Source: Opitutus sp.
Lineage (GTDB): Bacteria > Verrucomicrobiota > Verrucomicrobiae > Opitutales > Opitutaceae
Direction of reading: 5' to 3'
Length of the DNA: 63,004 bases
Assembly: GCA_009695065.1 (NCBI GenBank)
Contig: SIBR01000019.1
Location: 1-63,004, forward strand
A program made the position numbers and the translations under genes. The notes beneath the pieces are model-generated. The model ran no database searches and was not told the origin of the DNA. It was given only the letters and a program-made list of their open reading frames with translations. This document shows, piece after piece, positions 38,100 to 47,361 of the stretch. How positions within the stretch are numbered: position 1 is the first letter of the stretch; each line of letters opens with the position of its first letter.

Positions 38100-39404
38100 T
38101 TAGCCGATGATCTCCTCGATCAGCCGTGGCGCGGCCACGGGGTGATCGCCGACCCGGATCGCTCGCGCCAGCATACCCTGAGCCTCCGCGAGGGAAACCC
38201 CGTCGTTGGCGTGAATGACACCGAGGGGAGAGCCGGACTCGACCCGCTCACCGATCTTGACGAGCGCGCTCACGCCGACCGCATGATTGATCTTATCTTC
38301 GGTCTTCGCGCGTCCGGCGCCCAAGCGGAGCGCGGCGAGCGCCACGCCCATCGCATCGACGTCCTGCACGTAACCGGCCCGCGGCGCAGCCAACGGAATC
38401 TCGAGCGTCGCTTGGGGCAGTCGCCCGGGCTCGTCGAGCACGCGGGCATCGCCACCTTGCGCAACGATCATCGCTCGAAACTTTTCCCGCGCCGCGCCGC
38501 TCGCAATGCCCGCTTCGAGTTGCCGGCGGGCGGCTTCCTTCGTCGCAGCGACCTTCGCGAGCAGGAGCATCTGTTCGCCGAGCACATAGGTCACTTCCAT
38601 CGTGTCGGCGGGGCCGTCGCCCTTGAGGCAGGCGATCGACTCGGCGACTTCGAGGGCATTGCCGACCGTACGACCGAGCGGTTCGTGCATGGCGGTCAAC
38701 ACCGTGCGCATGGGTGTGCCCATCGCCGTCGCCACGGCGACGAGCGTGCGGGCGAGTTCCCGGGCGGCCGCCTTGTCCTTCATGAACGCGCCCCGCCCGA
38801 ATTTGACGTCGCCCACCAGCACGTCCGTGCCCTCGGCCAGCTTCTTCGAGAGAATGCTCGCGCAAATCAACGGTACGCACTCAACCGTACCGGTCACGTC
38901 GCGGAGCGCATAGAGCTTCTTATCCGCCGGCGCGAGTTCGGCCGTCTGGCCGATCAGGCAGAGCCCGATCCGCTCCACCTGGGCACGGTACTCGGCGAAC
39001 GTGAGGTCGACGCGAAAACCCGGAATCGATTCGAGCTTGTCGAGCGTGCCGCCCGTGTGGCCGAGCCCGCGCCCGGAAATCATCGGCACTGCGACACCGC
39101 AGGCCGCGATCATGGGCGCCAGGTGCAGCGAAACCTTGTCGCCCACCCCACCGGTCGAGTGCTTGTCGGCCTTGGGTTGCCTCACATTCGACAGGTCCGC
39201 CACGACGCCGGAATTCCGCATCGCCTCGGTGTAGTGCGCGGTCTCCTCGGGAGTCATGCCGCGAAAGAAAATCGCCATCAACATCGCGCTGAGTTGGTAG
39301 TCGGCCCACGAGCCATCGGTCGCGCCACGGACAAACGACTCCAGCTCGGCGCGCGTGAGGACATGCCCGTCGCGTTTGCCGGCGATGACGTGCTGGGGAA
39401 ACAT
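38100..39404 (-). CDS. deoA: Thymidine / pyrimidine-nucleoside phosphorylase
   Basis: Cleaves thymidine or deoxyuridine with phosphate to the base and 2-deoxyribose-1-phosphate. The 434 residues match the family: GKRDGHVLTRAELESFV (about 9-25), KHSTGGVGDKVSLHLAPM (80-98), SGRGLGHTGGTLDKLES (110-126), KLYALRDVTGTVE and a C-terminal lipoyl-like fold. The order points to DeoA/Pdp rather than TrpD. It could supply substrate to DeoC (45777), which lies 7 kb away on the same strand with damaged genes between. Start ATG 39404 gives the normal N-terminus. Confidence 0.94.
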   Translation of the reverse strand: MFPQHVIAGKRDGHVLTRAELESFVRGATDGSWADYQLSAMLMAIFFRGMTPEETAHYTEAMRNSGVVADLSNVRQPKADKHSTGGVGDKVSLHLAPMIAACGVAVPMISGRGLGHTGGTLDKLESIPGFRVDLTFAEYRAQVERIGLCLIGQTAELAPADKKLYALRDVTGTVECVPLICASILSKKLAEGTDVLVGDVKFGRGAFMKDKAAARELARTLVAVATAMGTPMRTVLTAMHEPLGRTVGNALEVAESIACLKGDGPADTMEVTYVLGEQMLLLAKVAATKEAARRQLEAGIASGAAREKFRAMIVAQGGDARVLDEPGRLPQATLEIPLAAPRAGYVQDVDAMGVALAALRLGAGRAKTEDKINHAVGVSALVKIGERVESGSPLGVIHANDGVSLAEAQGMLARAIRVGDHPVAAPRLIEEIIG

Positions 39405-39554
39405 GCCGCACCGTTTCAGTTCGCGGTCGCGCGCGCAAATCCGTAAGCGCGCTCCGCGACGAGGCCACAACCGTGGTCGCCCGCCGTTCGTTGCGACGTG
39501 AAAATCGCCGCGTGGTCGAGTGGCGCCGGCGGGCGCACCCGTCCAGTCGGGGGC

Positions 39555-40001
39555 TCATGGCCGCTCCGTTAAAACCAGCATCGAATGGCCGCCGGCAAAA
39601 AATTCGAAGTCGACCGGAACGACTTCGCTCGCGAGGCCCGTGCGCCGCAGCTCCCGTCGCAACCGCGCCAGCGACGGCGATCCGACCCGAAAAAGCTGCG
39701 GCCTCTGCCGGATTTGCGCGAACATCCGGGCGTAATCGATCTGCACGTGGGCCGCGAGGGCGCCGGGCGTGCAGTCATAGAGCGGATCGACGGCCACGGC
39801 GTTGATCCGCCGCGCGCATGCCTCGGCGGTGAACGACGCGGGGCCGGCGGCAACGTCGAGTACGCCGCGGTCGCGCAACGCGGCAAGATCGAGGGCGAAG
39901 AATCGGGAATATTCCGCGAGCGAACAGCCGAAGAAAGAGACCGATGGCAGATCGAGAGCGGTGGAAACAGGACAGGGGCGGACGGGCGCGAGCGTGGGCA
40001 T
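39555..40001 (-). pseudogene. SAM-dependent methyltransferase, apparently missing its central part
   Basis: The 148-residue frame starts with the N-terminal half of a Rossmann methyltransferase: FFGCSLAEYSRFFALDL, then GVLDVAAGPASFTAEAC (SAM loop) and AVDPLYDCTP. After DYARMFAQIRQRPQLFR it moves, via VGSPSLARLRRELR, directly to what looks like the last strand of the protein, VVPVDFEFFAGGHSMLVL. About 80 residues that carry the acidic SAM-ribose loop and strand 4 (as in DLVLCAH) seem absent. The reading frame stays open, so a clean internal deletion is likely. I infer it is not functional. Confidence 0.65.
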
Positions 40002-40030
40002 GGGAGGAACGGAGGTGAGAAATGGGAGAA

Positions 40031-40060
40031 TTTTAAAACCCGACTCGGTTGGGAGTCGGG
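40031..40060 (-). terminator. Rho-independent terminator, leftward
   Basis: CCCGACTC (40039-40046) pairs exactly with GAGTCGGG (40053-40060), six-base loop. On the minus strand the stem is followed by TTTTAAAATT. It would stop transcripts coming from the coiled-coil gene at 40249 before the methyltransferase remnant. Confidence 0.7.
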
Positions 40061-40248
40061 CTCGGCGGTGGCAAACTACGGCTGATTTTAGCCGTGGCGC
40101 ATGATTTCAGCGCGTGCCCATTGTCGCCGGGCCCATCCACGCCAGCGCACGCAATTGCCCGCCCTCGTTGGGACGGAAGCGGAGGCGCGCGGCGGCGCGC
40201 GGCAAGCGGAAATTTGGCCGGCGCGACGGCGCCACCAAGCGAGGACGG

Positions 40249-40821
40249 CTATTTTTTCCCGCCGAAAACCGAACGGGCCAGATCAAAGGGCGCGCGCGTC
40301 AGCCGGGTGACGGCGGACACCGTGGATTCGCTGTCGGCAGGCGGCGGTGCCGCGGCGGCGGCAAGTTGTTCGCGGGCCGGGAGGCGCGCCTCCCGGGCGT
40401 CGAGCGCCTCCTCGCGTTTCTTCATCGCGGCCTCCTGGCCGCGCAACACGATCCGGTCGTCGCGCAGGTGCGCCTGCTCGGTTTCGAGCAGTTCGCGGGC
40501 GCGGTGCAATTTCTCCCAAGCCATTTGCAGTGCCGGATCTTCGTTGCACGGCTGGCGGCTGGCAGACCGCTGCCCCACCGTTACCACGGGAGTCGACCGT
40601 ACCCCGCCAGCAACCTCGCGGCCCGCGTCGATTTCCGCCTGCCACGCGCGCAGGCGCGCCTCGTAGTCGCGCAGATTGGCTTCGCGCTCGCGGAGTGCGT
40701 CCTGATCTTCCTGCAGACGGCGGCGTTCTTCAACCAGCGTGGCGGCCCATTTCTCGGAGGAGGCGCGGGGCGGGAGTTTGAGCTCGGGCGCCGCGGGAGG
40801 GAAGGTGACGAGCGTATTCAT
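40249..40821 (-). CDS. Cytoplasmic coiled-coil protein of unknown function
   Basis: The 190 residues begin NTLVTFPPAAPELKLPP, then form a long charged helix (about 22-80: KWAATLVEERRRLQEDQDAL and onward) and a second one (about 100-155, with LLETEQAHLRDDRIVLRGQE). The end is a short tail with LARSVFGGKK. No membrane segment, Cys cluster or known family is visible. A terminator lies 190 bases downstream. Co-directional with the damaged ABC-2 permease upstream. Probably real, judging by codon bias. Confidence 0.65.
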   Translation of the reverse strand: MNTLVTFPPAAPELKLPPRASSEKWAATLVEERRRLQEDQDALREREANLRDYEARLRAWQAEIDAGREVAGGVRSTPVVTVGQRSASRQPCNEDPALQMAWEKLHRARELLETEQAHLRDDRIVLRGQEAAMKKREEALDAREARLPAREQLAAAAAPPPADSESTVSAVTRLTRAPFDLARSVFGGKK

Positions 40822-40933
40822 ATGATGGGTTCCTTGCGCTGTCCCCACCCTACGCGCTTCCGTTCCGCAATACCATGGGAGCACGGGGCTTTTACCCCAG
40901 CTTTACCTGGCACCCCCCGGTTTTGAAAAAAAT

Positions 40934-41530
40934 TTACGTTCGAAACAGAACTTCCTCGCGGTTGAACATGCGGACTGCCAGCGCCAGCGCGGCGGCGGCA
41001 TAGACGCACGATGACGCGAAGATGAGGCCGATGTAAGGCCAGTGCCACACGCCGGACAGCATCTCCCGGCACACGAGCGAAAGGTTGAGGAGCGGAATCA
41101 GCGCGAGCCGGGCGTTGAGTTCGATGCCCGGCAACATCCCGATGACGGCCGGCACCAACACGACGAGGACCATCGGGCCGAGGTAACTTTGCGCTTCCTT
41201 CGAGGTGCAGGCGAACAGCGCCACCGTGAGTTCCACCGCGGAGAAAAACACCGCCACCGGCAACGCCATCGCGAGCACGCCCAGCAGCTCCACCGGATCG
41301 ATCAACGGCATCGGGCCACCCCGCGCGGCCGCCTGCGCCACGGCCGTCGAAGCGCCACCGGCGAACATCAACCCCATCGCGATTGCCGTCGCGCCCATGG
41401 ACAGCAGCGAAAGCACCATCGCGCTGAGCGATCCCGTGAGCACCATCAGAAACTTGCCGAGCACGATTTCCACCCGGGAGGCGGGGCTGCACAGCAACGT
41501 TTCCATCGTGCCCCGCCCGCACCAGCAACA
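40934..41530 (-). pseudogene. ABC-2 type permease (NatB-like), C-terminal fragment
   Basis: From about 41530 the frame encodes RGTMETLLCSPASRVEIVLG, the post-first-membrane segment of ABC-2 permeases, then five hydrophobic helices ending VRMFNREEVLFRT. The N-terminal membrane helix and the large periplasmic loop of this family are absent. Upstream bases belong to a different protein in another frame (NMT1-like, see 41525-41864). So this is a 3' remnant joined at a deletion or fusion point. No matching ATPase gene is beside it. Confidence 0.75.
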
Positions 41531-41864
41531 CCAGGGGCGAGTGCTGGAAAATCGCGGCCAGCACCCTGACCGGCTCACCACGATTCCGCAACAGGAGCAG
41601 GTCGGAATTGCCCACGCCAAACTCGGCCCCACCCTTCAGGACCGTCTCCACCGGATCCCGGCCGGGCACGGCCTCCTAGAGCACGACGTCCAAATCCGCC
41701 TCGCGATAGTAGCCTTGCGCGACTGCCGCGTAGTAGCCCGCGAATTGAAACTGATGGGTCCACTTCAATTGCAGCGTGACGCGATCCGGCGTCGCGGCAG
41801 TCACCAGACTGCTGCCCAAAAGGGTAAACCACGACGCGACGAAAACCTGGCGGAAAGGGCCCAC
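41525..41864 (-). pseudogene. NMT1/THI5-like substrate-binding domain, 5' fragment with in-frame TAG
   Basis: From GTG 41864 the protein has a signal peptide (VFVASWFTLLGSSLVTAA), then VTLQLKWTHQFQFAGYYAAV and GYYREADLDVVL, the first strand-helix of an NMT1/THI5-like domain. TAG follows at 41676-41678. In the same frame the domain resumes (EAVPGRDPVETVLKGGAEFGVGNSDLLLLRNRGEPV to FQHSPLVLLVR) and then stops making sense where the ABC-2 permease sequence begins in a different frame. In this phylum such domains often head sensor kinases. The gene is broken twice: by a stop and by loss of its 3' part. Confidence 0.75.
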
Positions 41865-41947
41865 GACCTACAATTGGCAATCGCCGACCACTTGCCGCAA
41901 GACAAAGTGCGGCGCCCCACTCCGGCTGGAGGAGCCGATCCAGCCCG

Positions 41948-43252
41948 CTACGGCAACTCCGCCACCGTGAGCAGAATCGCCAGCGCGAGGGAAAAATCCT
42001 TCACCGCCGTGGTTTTTTCCACATCGGTCCATTCGTCTAGCGAATGGGAACGCGCCCCGCGATTCGCCGACTGGGCTGCCAGCGCGAAGGCCGGGATGCC
42101 GAGGCCGATCGGGATGTTCGCGTCCGTGCTGCTCGCGGTCCAAACCGGCGCTTTGTCGTATGCCGCCATGGTCGCCGCCACCTGGCGCAGCTCCGGTGAT
42201 TTGGGCGGGAGCACGCCCGAGGGCCGGTCCCCGATGAGTTGAACGTCGGCGGTGATCCGCCCGAACGTCGTGGCCCGCGCGGCATTCTCCTCGGCCACGG
42301 CGGCCGCCACGATTTCCTTGAATCGCGCATCGACCTTTTTGAGTTCATCCGGCGCGGTCGAACGCAGGTCGACTTCCATCGCCACCTCGAACGGAATCGA
42401 ATTCACCGACGTGCCACCGGTCACCATGCCGACATTGTAAGAGACCTTGGGCGACCGGGGGACGACGAGTTTCCCCAGCTGGGCGATGGCATTGCCCATG
42501 GCGAAGGCCGGGCTGACCTGCCCGAACGCGCCCCAACTGTGGCCGCCGGGGCCCTTGAAGGTGACGCGATAGCGCAGGCTGCCCAACGCCCCGTTCGTCA
42601 CCACGTCGTTGGACGTCCCGTCGACTGTGATGAAGCGCTTGATCTTCCCTTTCCACGGACCCTCGCCGAACAAATAGCGCATGCCGCGCAGATCGCCCGC
42701 GCCTTCCTCACCCACGTCGCCGATGAACAGAATATCCCCGGCCGTCTCGATCTTCGCCTCGCGCATCGCGCGCAACGCCGCCAGCAGAAATGCGAGCGAA
42801 CGGGTGTCATCGCCCACGCCAGGAGCCCGCAACGTGGTCCCCACGCGCTTTACCTTTACCTCGGTTCCGGCCGGAAAAACCGTGTCGAGATGAGCCGCTA
42901 CCGCCAGCAACGGGGCGCGACCCTGGCCCCGGCGCAGGCCCATGACGTTGCCGGCGGTATCCGTCTCGCACTGCTCAAGCCCGGTCGCGCGCAACATTTT
43001 GAGGTAAGCCTCGCCGCGGGCCTTCTCGCCGAAAGGCGGCGCGGGGATCTCGGTCAGCAGCACGATTTCGTCGACGAACCGGTCGAAGTCCCGCTCGAAC
43101 ACCGCCACCGCCGCCTTGAACGCCGGGGAGGAAATGATACGTTGCGCACGGGCGTCATCGGTGGCGGACGGAGGCTGGGCCCCAACTGCGACACCAAGCA
43201 CGAGAATCGCGGCGAAGAACCGGGCGCCCATACGAAAAATTCCCAGCTTCAT
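41948..43252 (-). CDS. Secreted M20-family metallopeptidase
   Basis: The 434-residue protein has a signal peptide (GIFRMGARFFAAILVLGVAVGAQ). Zinc ligands of M20 enzymes are visible: His of AVAAHLDTVF (about 118-127), Asp of GVGDDTRSL (about 145-152), Glu-Glu of GDVGEEGAG (about 181-189), and Asp of TVDGTSND. The dimerisation domain (GPGGHSWGAFGQVSPAFAM) and the last His (RGARSHSLDEW) are present. It resembles PepT-like tripeptidases. The gene lies 9 bases downstream of the short aldehyde dehydrogenase gene, so it may be co-transcribed with the deo set. Confidence 0.92.
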   Translation of the reverse strand: MKLGIFRMGARFFAAILVLGVAVGAQPPSATDDARAQRIISSPAFKAAVAVFERDFDRFVDEIVLLTEIPAPPFGEKARGEAYLKMLRATGLEQCETDTAGNVMGLRRGQGRAPLLAVAAHLDTVFPAGTEVKVKRVGTTLRAPGVGDDTRSLAFLLAALRAMREAKIETAGDILFIGDVGEEGAGDLRGMRYLFGEGPWKGKIKRFITVDGTSNDVVTNGALGSLRYRVTFKGPGGHSWGAFGQVSPAFAMGNAIAQLGKLVVPRSPKVSYNVGMVTGGTSVNSIPFEVAMEVDLRSTAPDELKKVDARFKEIVAAAVAEENAARATTFGRITADVQLIGDRPSGVLPPKSPELRQVAATMAAYDKAPVWTASSTDANIPIGLGIPAFALAAQSANRGARSHSLDEWTDVEKTTAVKDFSLALAILLTVAELP

Positions 43253-43260
43253 CAATTGGC

Positions 43261-44127
43261 TCACGCCCCGATGGGGTGCCACGTGGTCTTGAATTCGAGG
43301 AAATCGCGAATCGCGTAGAGGCTTTGCGCGCTGTCGCCGAACCAATCGGCCTCGGTCTTAGCCTCGGCGAAATGCACCCGCTTGATGCTCTCGGCGGCCC
43401 CCAGTCGGAGCGCCTTGCGCTCGTCGGCGCTGGCGGTGGCACTGATGCCCCGCAAATGCGTGTGCGTCGCAAACGTCGGCACCAGCTCCCGGCGGAGGCC
43501 GGTGAGGATGTTGACCACGCCACCGGGCAGATCGCTCGTCGCCAGCATCTCGCCGAACAGGATGGCCGGATACGGCGACGCCTCGGACGCGAGCGCGACC
43601 CCGGTATTGCCGCTCACGATGACCGGCGCGACCAGCGAAACGAGGCCCAGCAGCGATGGCACGTCCGGCGCGATCACGCCAACGATGCCCATCGGCTCGG
43701 TGACGGTGAAGTTGAAATGCGGCGAGGCGACCGGGTTCACGTTGCCGAGCACCTGCTCGTATTTATCCGCCCAGCCGGCGTAGTAGACCAACCGGTCCGT
43801 CGAGGCATCGACTTCCCTAGCCGCCGCGGATTTCGCCGCCCCAAAGCGTACGAGCGTGTCGCTCATCTCCTGCCGCCGCGCCTCCAGCATCTCGGCGAGC
43901 CGGTAGAGGATCTGGCCGCGGTTGTAGGCGGTGCGCTTCGCCCAGCCCGGGCCGGCTTTGGCGGCGGCCTCGACGGCGTTGCGCAAATCCTTGCGGGTGC
44001 ACTGCGGGACGTTGGCGAAAAATTTCCCCGCGACGGTCTTGAGCGGGAACGTGCGCCCGCTCTCCGAGCGAATAAAGGCCCCGCCGACGTAGGGCTTGGG
44101 GGTCTTGGTGATGGGGAGACGGGGCAT
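43261..44127 (-). CDS. Short aldehyde dehydrogenase-family protein without the catalytic Cys
   Basis: The 288 residues cover the N-terminal and NAD-binding part of the ALDH fold (YVGGAFIRSESGRTFPL, VTEPMGIVGVIAPDVPSLLGLVSLVAP, GVVNILTGLRREL), then end at about where the catalytic domain would start. No GQxCxAG motif is present. The end (FLEFKTTWHPIGA) resembles the normal C-terminal end of ALDH proteins, so an internal loss is likely, or a natural short form. It follows the full ALDH gene by about 100 bases in the same direction. Paired ALDH genes beside deoC occur in related phyla, as I recall; this one may act as a partner or be degraded. Confidence 0.75.
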   Translation of the reverse strand: MPRLPITKTPKPYVGGAFIRSESGRTFPLKTVAGKFFANVPQCTRKDLRNAVEAAAKAGPGWAKRTAYNRGQILYRLAEMLEARRQEMSDTLVRFGAAKSAAAREVDASTDRLVYYAGWADKYEQVLGNVNPVASPHFNFTVTEPMGIVGVIAPDVPSLLGLVSLVAPVIVSGNTGVALASEASPYPAILFGEMLATSDLPGGVVNILTGLRRELVPTFATHTHLRGISATASADERKALRLGAAESIKRVHFAEAKTEADWFGDSAQSLYAIRDFLEFKTTWHPIGA

Positions 44128-44232
44128 GGAATGATTTTGAATGGGGAAATCAGGAAACGGAGGGGAAGAAGACGTCGCTGGCATGATTCAGGGGTTCGTT
44201 TCCCGTTTTCCAGCTTTCCACATTAAATTTCG

Positions 44233-45747
44233 TCAAGCTTTCAACACCGCGTAATCCAGCAGCCCCGGCCGGCCGCCTTCGCGGCCGAAGCCGCTTTCCT
44301 TGTAGCCGCCGAAGGGCGACGTCGGATCGAATTTGTTGTACGTGTTGGCCCAGACCACCCCGGCTTTCAGCTCTACGCTCATCTTCAGGATGCGCGAGCC
44401 CTTGTCGGTCCACACGCCGGCGCTCAGCCCGTAGGCGGTGTTGTTCGCCTTCTCGATCGCCTCCTCCACGGTGCGGAAGGTCAGGATGCTCAGCACGGGG
44501 CCGAAAATCTCCTCGCGGGCGATACGGTGGCTCATGGTCACGCCGTTGAAGAGCGTCGGCGGAAAATAAAATCCCTTCGCCGGCAGCCGGCACGGGGGCT
44601 GGAACATCTCCACGCCGGCTTTCACCCCGCTCGCGACGAGTGCCCGGATCTTCCTCAGCTGGGCCTGAGAATTGATCGCCCCGATGTCGGTGTTCTTGTC
44701 CATCGGATCGCCCACGCGCAGCACCTTGATCCGCTGCTTGAGCTTCGCCACGACGCGTTCCGCCACCGGCTCGTGCACCAGCAGACGGGAACCGGCGCAG
44801 CACACGTGCCCCTGGTTGAAAAAGATGCCGTTCACGATGCCCTCGACCGCCTGGTCGAGCGGGGCGTCGTCGAACACGATATTCGCGGCCTTGCCCCCAA
44901 GTTCCATCGTCAGCTTCTTCTCCGTGCCGGCGAGCGAGCGCAGGATGATCTTGCCCACCTCCGTCGAGCCGGTGAACGCGACCTTGGCCGGCGTGGGGTG
45001 GTTCACCACCGCCGCGCCGGTTTCACCCGCACCCGTGACAAAGTTCACCACGCCCGGCGGCAATCCCGCGTCCTGCAGGATCTCCGCGAACTTGAGGCAC
45101 GTGATGCTCGTCGTTTCGGCGGGTTTGAGGACGACGCAATTGCCCATCGCCAGCGCCGGCGCGAGTTTCCAGGCGAGCATCAGCAGGGGAAAATTCCACG
45201 GGATCACCTGCCCCACCACGCCGAGCGGCGCCACCCGGCGGCCCGGCGCCACGTAGTCGAGTTTGTCGGCCCAGCCCGCGTGGTAGAAAAAGTGCGCCGC
45301 CGCCATCGGCACGTCGAAATCGCGCGACTCCTTGATTGGTTTGCCGCCGTCGAGGGTTTCCGCGACGGCGAACTCCCGCGCCCGATCCTGCAGCAGCCGG
45401 GCGATACGGTAGAGATATTTCGCCCGCTCCCGGCCCGGCATCCGGCGCCATACGGTGTCGAACGCCCGTTGCGCCGCGGCGTAGGCCGCATCGACATCCT
45501 CGCGCCCGGCCAGCGCGATGTCCGCGAGCTTCTGTTCATTCGCCGGATTGATTGAGGCAAAATATCGCCCACTCCTCGGCGCCACGAACGCACCGTCGAT
45601 GAACAGATCATAGCGCGGCTTGAGCTTCGGGTCCGCGGTCTCCGGCGCCGGATCGAATTCCCAGAGGTCGCCGAAGATCAATTCAGGCGCAGGCCGGCCC
45701 CGGCGGGCGGCGGCGCGAACGTTTTTTTTCTTAACTACAGTTGCCAT
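44233..45747 (-). CDS. Aldehyde dehydrogenase, NAD-dependent
   Basis: The 504-residue protein has all ALDH landmarks: QVIPWNFPLLMLAWKLAPALA (about 180-200), FTGSTEVGK (259-266), catalytic base Glu282 in MELGGKAAN, and the nucleophile Cys316 in NQGHVCCAGSR. The basic N-terminal extension (ATVVKKKNVRAAARRGR) is unusual. It follows deoC by 29 bases, so the likely substrate is the acetaldehyde released from deoxyribose-5-phosphate; that is inference from context. Start ATG 45747. Confidence 0.93.
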   Translation of the reverse strand: MATVVKKKNVRAAARRGRPAPELIFGDLWEFDPAPETADPKLKPRYDLFIDGAFVAPRSGRYFASINPANEQKLADIALAGREDVDAAYAAAQRAFDTVWRRMPGRERAKYLYRIARLLQDRAREFAVAETLDGGKPIKESRDFDVPMAAAHFFYHAGWADKLDYVAPGRRVAPLGVVGQVIPWNFPLLMLAWKLAPALAMGNCVVLKPAETTSITCLKFAEILQDAGLPPGVVNFVTGAGETGAAVVNHPTPAKVAFTGSTEVGKIILRSLAGTEKKLTMELGGKAANIVFDDAPLDQAVEGIVNGIFFNQGHVCCAGSRLLVHEPVAERVVAKLKQRIKVLRVGDPMDKNTDIGAINSQAQLRKIRALVASGVKAGVEMFQPPCRLPAKGFYFPPTLFNGVTMSHRIAREEIFGPVLSILTFRTVEEAIEKANNTAYGLSAGVWTDKGSRILKMSVELKAGVVWANTYNKFDPTSPFGGYKESGFGREGGRPGLLDYAVLKA

Positions 45748-45776
45748 GGTTTGATCCACCGGGGGAAGGCAGGCGG

Positions 45777-46742
45777 CTAGTAGGACTCGGCCGCATCGCT
45801 GAAATAGTACGGGGCCTGATACGCGCCCGTCTTTTCCTTTTCGAGCTGGCGGAGCAGGTCGTTGAGCAGGGAGCTCGCGCCGAACCGGTAGCGCGCGTTG
45901 GTCAGCCAGGCGTCGCCGAGCGTTTCCTTCACCGCCACGAGAAACTGCAGCGCCTGCTTGGCCGTGCGGATGCCGCCAGCCGGCTTCATCCCGATCGCGA
46001 TCCCGGTATCGAGGTAGAAATCGCGGATCGCCTCGAGCATCACCTGGTTGTTGCCCAGCGTGGCATTGAGCGACGTCTTGCCCGTGCTTGTCTTGATGAA
46101 ATCGCCCGGGCGGATCGCGCGCATGGCCAGAAACGACGCGGCCCGGATGTTGTCGAAGGTTTCGAGTTCACTGACCTCGAGGATCACCTTGAGCGCCGCG
46201 CCGCCGCACACCTCGACGACCGCCGCGATCTCGTCCTGGACCTGGGCCAACTCGCCGGCGAGAAAGGCGCCGCGGTTGATCACCATGTCGATCTCGTCCG
46301 CGCCGTCCGCCACCGCGCCGCGCACCTCGGCGAGCCGGGTCCGAAGCGGCGTCTGGCCGCTGGGAAACGCCGTCGCCACCGAGGCGATCTTGATGCCAGT
46401 GCCGGCCACATGCGGTTTCGCGTGCCGCACCATCGAGGGATAAACACACACCGCCGCCACGGCGGGAATGTCCGAGTCGTCATGCGGCTGGAGCGCCTTC
46501 TGGCAAAGTGAGGCGATCTTCCCGGGGGTGTCCTTGCCCTCGAGGGTGGTGAGATCGACCATCGAGACGGCTTTTTTCAGGCCCCAGAGCTTCGCCGCCT
46601 TCTTGATCGAGCGCGTGGCATACTTGGCGACGCGTTCCTCGACTCCCACGCCATCCACGGTGCCCACGTCGGCGCACAGCCGCCGAAGCGCGACGGGGGA
46701 GGACGGGGCAGGCATGGCGCGGACTATCGGATTCGCCTCCAT
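45777..46742 (-). CDS. deoC: Deoxyribose-phosphate aldolase
   Basis: Splits 2-deoxyribose-5-phosphate to acetaldehyde and glyceraldehyde-3-phosphate. The 321-residue form (longer N-terminus, as in eukaryotic-type members) has VSMVDLTTLEGKDTPGKI (about 60-78), AAVCVYPSMV, EIDMVINRGAFLAGE, VILEVSEL and the Schiff-base Lys in DFIKTSTGK (about 215-223), then GMKPAGGIRT. Starts at ATG 46742 or 46715 are both possible; neither has a strong ribosome site. It heads the deoC-ALDH-ALDH-peptidase unit and is divergent from the NTF2-like pair at 46876. Confidence 0.93.
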   Translation of the reverse strand: MEANPIVRAMPAPSSPVALRRLCADVGTVDGVGVEERVAKYATRSIKKAAKLWGLKKAVSMVDLTTLEGKDTPGKIASLCQKALQPHDDSDIPAVAAVCVYPSMVRHAKPHVAGTGIKIASVATAFPSGQTPLRTRLAEVRGAVADGADEIDMVINRGAFLAGELAQVQDEIAAVVEVCGGAALKVILEVSELETFDNIRAASFLAMRAIRPGDFIKTSTGKTSLNATLGNNQVMLEAIRDFYLDTGIAIGMKPAGGIRTAKQALQFLVAVKETLGDAWLTNARYRFGASSLLNDLLRQLEKEKTGAYQAPYYFSDAAESY

Positions 46743-46875
46743 CGATAACAAATGAAAACTGGTTTCGCCGGCGGAGCGGCTTCCCACCCGTCGATCAACC
46801 GCCCGAGCTTGCCCCCGACTGCTGCGCACCCTTGGCTGACATCACGCCCGGCCCGGCAAAAGTCCCCGCCCCAAC

Positions 46876-47337
46876 ATGAAATGCCTGTCTTCTCTGATCA
46901 TTCTGCTCGCCCTGGCCTGCTCGCTCAGCGCGGCCGCCCCCGATGCCCAATTGGTCGCCGCGCTGCGCGCCGCGGATGATGAGCGGGTCGCCGCCTTCAT
47001 CGCCGCCGACCGGGCCCGGCTGAACGCGATTTTTTCCGATGACTTGCGTTACGGCCATGCCACGGGAGCGGTGGACAACAAAGCCGGCTACATCAACCTG
47101 CTCACCAGCGGCCAAACCCAATACTTCTCCCTGCACTACACGGAGCGGAACTTCACGTTTCCGTCGCCGCAGATCGCGCTGATGACGGGGCGGATTGAGG
47201 CGAAGGCGCGCAACGCCGGCAAGCCCATCCAAAGCGTCCTCGGAATTCTGGCGGTCTGGCGCGAGGAAAAGGGGAAGTGGCGCCTGCTCGCCTGGCAGGG
47301 ATGCTTCGTGACTCCGCCGGCCGCCCCGGCAAAATAG
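46876..47337 (+). CDS. Secreted NTF2-like (SnoaL/DUF4440) protein, copy 1
   Basis: The 153 residues have a signal peptide (KCLSSLIILLALACSLSAA), then a cone-shaped NTF2-like fold: helices with AALRAADDERVAAFIAADRARLNAIFSDDLRYGH, and strands ending in WREEKGKWRLLAWQGC. The family holds varied small-molecule binders and enzymes. It is followed 25 bases on by a paralog in the same frame order. Divergent from deoC, sharing the upstream gap. Confidence 0.85.
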   Translation: MKCLSSLIILLALACSLSAAAPDAQLVAALRAADDERVAAFIAADRARLNAIFSDDLRYGHATGAVDNKAGYINLLTSGQTQYFSLHYTERNFTFPSPQIALMTGRIEAKARNAGKPIQSVLGILAVWREEKGKWRLLAWQGCFVTPPAAPAK

Positions 47338-47361
47338 GCGCCCGGCATCCTCTCCATCACC

